40,789 bases of DNA. It comes from Rhodocyclaceae bacterium. Its GTDB lineage: Bacteria > Pseudomonadota > Gammaproteobacteria > Burkholderiales > Rhodocyclaceae. This document shows positions 40,649 to 40,789 of this stretch, one piece after another. The notes below the pieces were generated by a model. The model had not been told where the DNA came from. It made no database searches and saw only the letters and a program-made list of their open reading frames with translations. Numbering within the stretch: position 1 is the first letter of the stretch; each line of letters opens with the position of its first letter. The position numbers were made by a program, and so were the translations under genes. Location of the stretch: assembly GCA_016791105.1 (NCBI GenBank), contig JAEUNM010000050.1, positions 1-40,789 on the forward strand, read 5' to 3'.

Positions 40649-40789
40649 CTCACCGACCTGGAGGCGGTGTTTCGCAGTCTGAAGAGTGAGCTGGGTTTGC
40701 GTCCCATCTTTCATTCCAAGCAGGAGCGTAGCGACGGGCATTTGTTCATTTCCGTGCTCGCCTATCAGTTCGTCCAGGTGCTGCGTACC
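40649..40789 (+). pseudogene. 5'-truncated IS transposase fragment (IS4/IS1634-like), runs off the window
   Basis: 47 codons open to the window edge. The reading LTDLEAVFRSLKSELGLRP, then IFHSKQERSDGHLFISVLAYQ, matches the conserved C-terminal catalytic region (with the DDE glutamate in LEAVFRSLKSELGLRP) of IS1634-like members of the IS4-type DDE transposases. Nothing upstream in this frame continues the transposase: similarity stops at about 40649, where repeat DNA begins. There is no start codon or inverted repeat, so this is a remnant broken at its 5' side. Whether the 3' end and right inverted repeat are intact lies outside the window. Confidence 0.75.

Noticed and set aside
39864..40741. 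Open frames of 160-230 codons after tRNA-Ser
   Set aside because: No recognisable motifs, conflicting frames over palindromic repeats, and no ribosome sites; best seen as decayed DNA.
39819..40789. Duplicate of the tRNA-Ser 3' end as an attachment site
   Set aside because: No second copy of the T-arm/acceptor sequence was found within the window.

Overview
The window is a GC-rich chromosomal segment from a betaproteobacterium. The strongest evidence is gene order: gyrA-serC-serA-pheA-hisC-tyrA-aroA-cmk-rpsA-ihfB-lapA-lapB-ugd-hldE(kinase)-hldD-comEA-cysM is a supercluster typical of that class, as is ftsK-lolA-rarA-serS-tRNA-Ser. The cysI-DUF934-cysH arrangement next to cysB fits the same group. 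I cannot fix the genus; a Nitrosomonadales- or Rhodocyclales-like organism is an inference.

Left part (1-15.6 kb): a partial, leftward mtaD-type amidohydrolase diverges from a long rightward block. This block holds DNA gyrase A, serine synthesis (serC, serA), aromatic amino acid and histidine enzymes (pheA, hisC, tyrA, aroA), CMP kinase, ribosomal protein S1, IHF beta and the LapA/LapB pair that controls LPS synthesis. Several joints are ATGA overlaps (hisC/tyrA, aroA/cmk), and a good intrinsic terminator separates cmk from rpsA.

Middle (15.6-28.1 kb): envelope sugar genes (ugd, a kinase-only hldE, hldD) are followed by a ComEA-like helix-hairpin-helix protein with a large proline-rich repeat tail, cysM, a PolB-type 3'-5' exonuclease and an unknown small protein. 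A leftward assimilatory sulfur group follows: TSUP permease, siroheme sulfite reductase, DUF934 protein, a four-cysteine APS-type CysH, and uroporphyrinogen-III methyltransferase for siroheme. Its regulator cysB is divergent, with repeated GTTATAA-like elements in between. The sulfate-activating genes cysD/cysN are not in the window.

Right part (28.1-40.8 kb): a leftward, translationally overlapping trio encodes a membrane hybrid histidine kinase, a NosR/NirI-family flavin/iron-sulfur membrane protein without a nosZ neighbour, and an AmiD-like lipoprotein amidase. It diverges from ftsK, which is followed by lolA, rarA, a small conserved protein on the opposite strand, serS and tRNA-Ser(CGA) with a clear terminator. 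The last ~0.9 kb has no intact gene. It holds degenerate palindromic repeats and a 5'-truncated IS transposase fragment that runs off the window.

Most of the window is conserved housekeeping DNA. The least explained parts are the kinase/NosR-like/amidase operon, the ComEA-like tail, a SerA that seems to lack its catalytic glutamate, a heptamer repeat array at the ftsK stop, and the decayed mobile-DNA zone after the tRNA.
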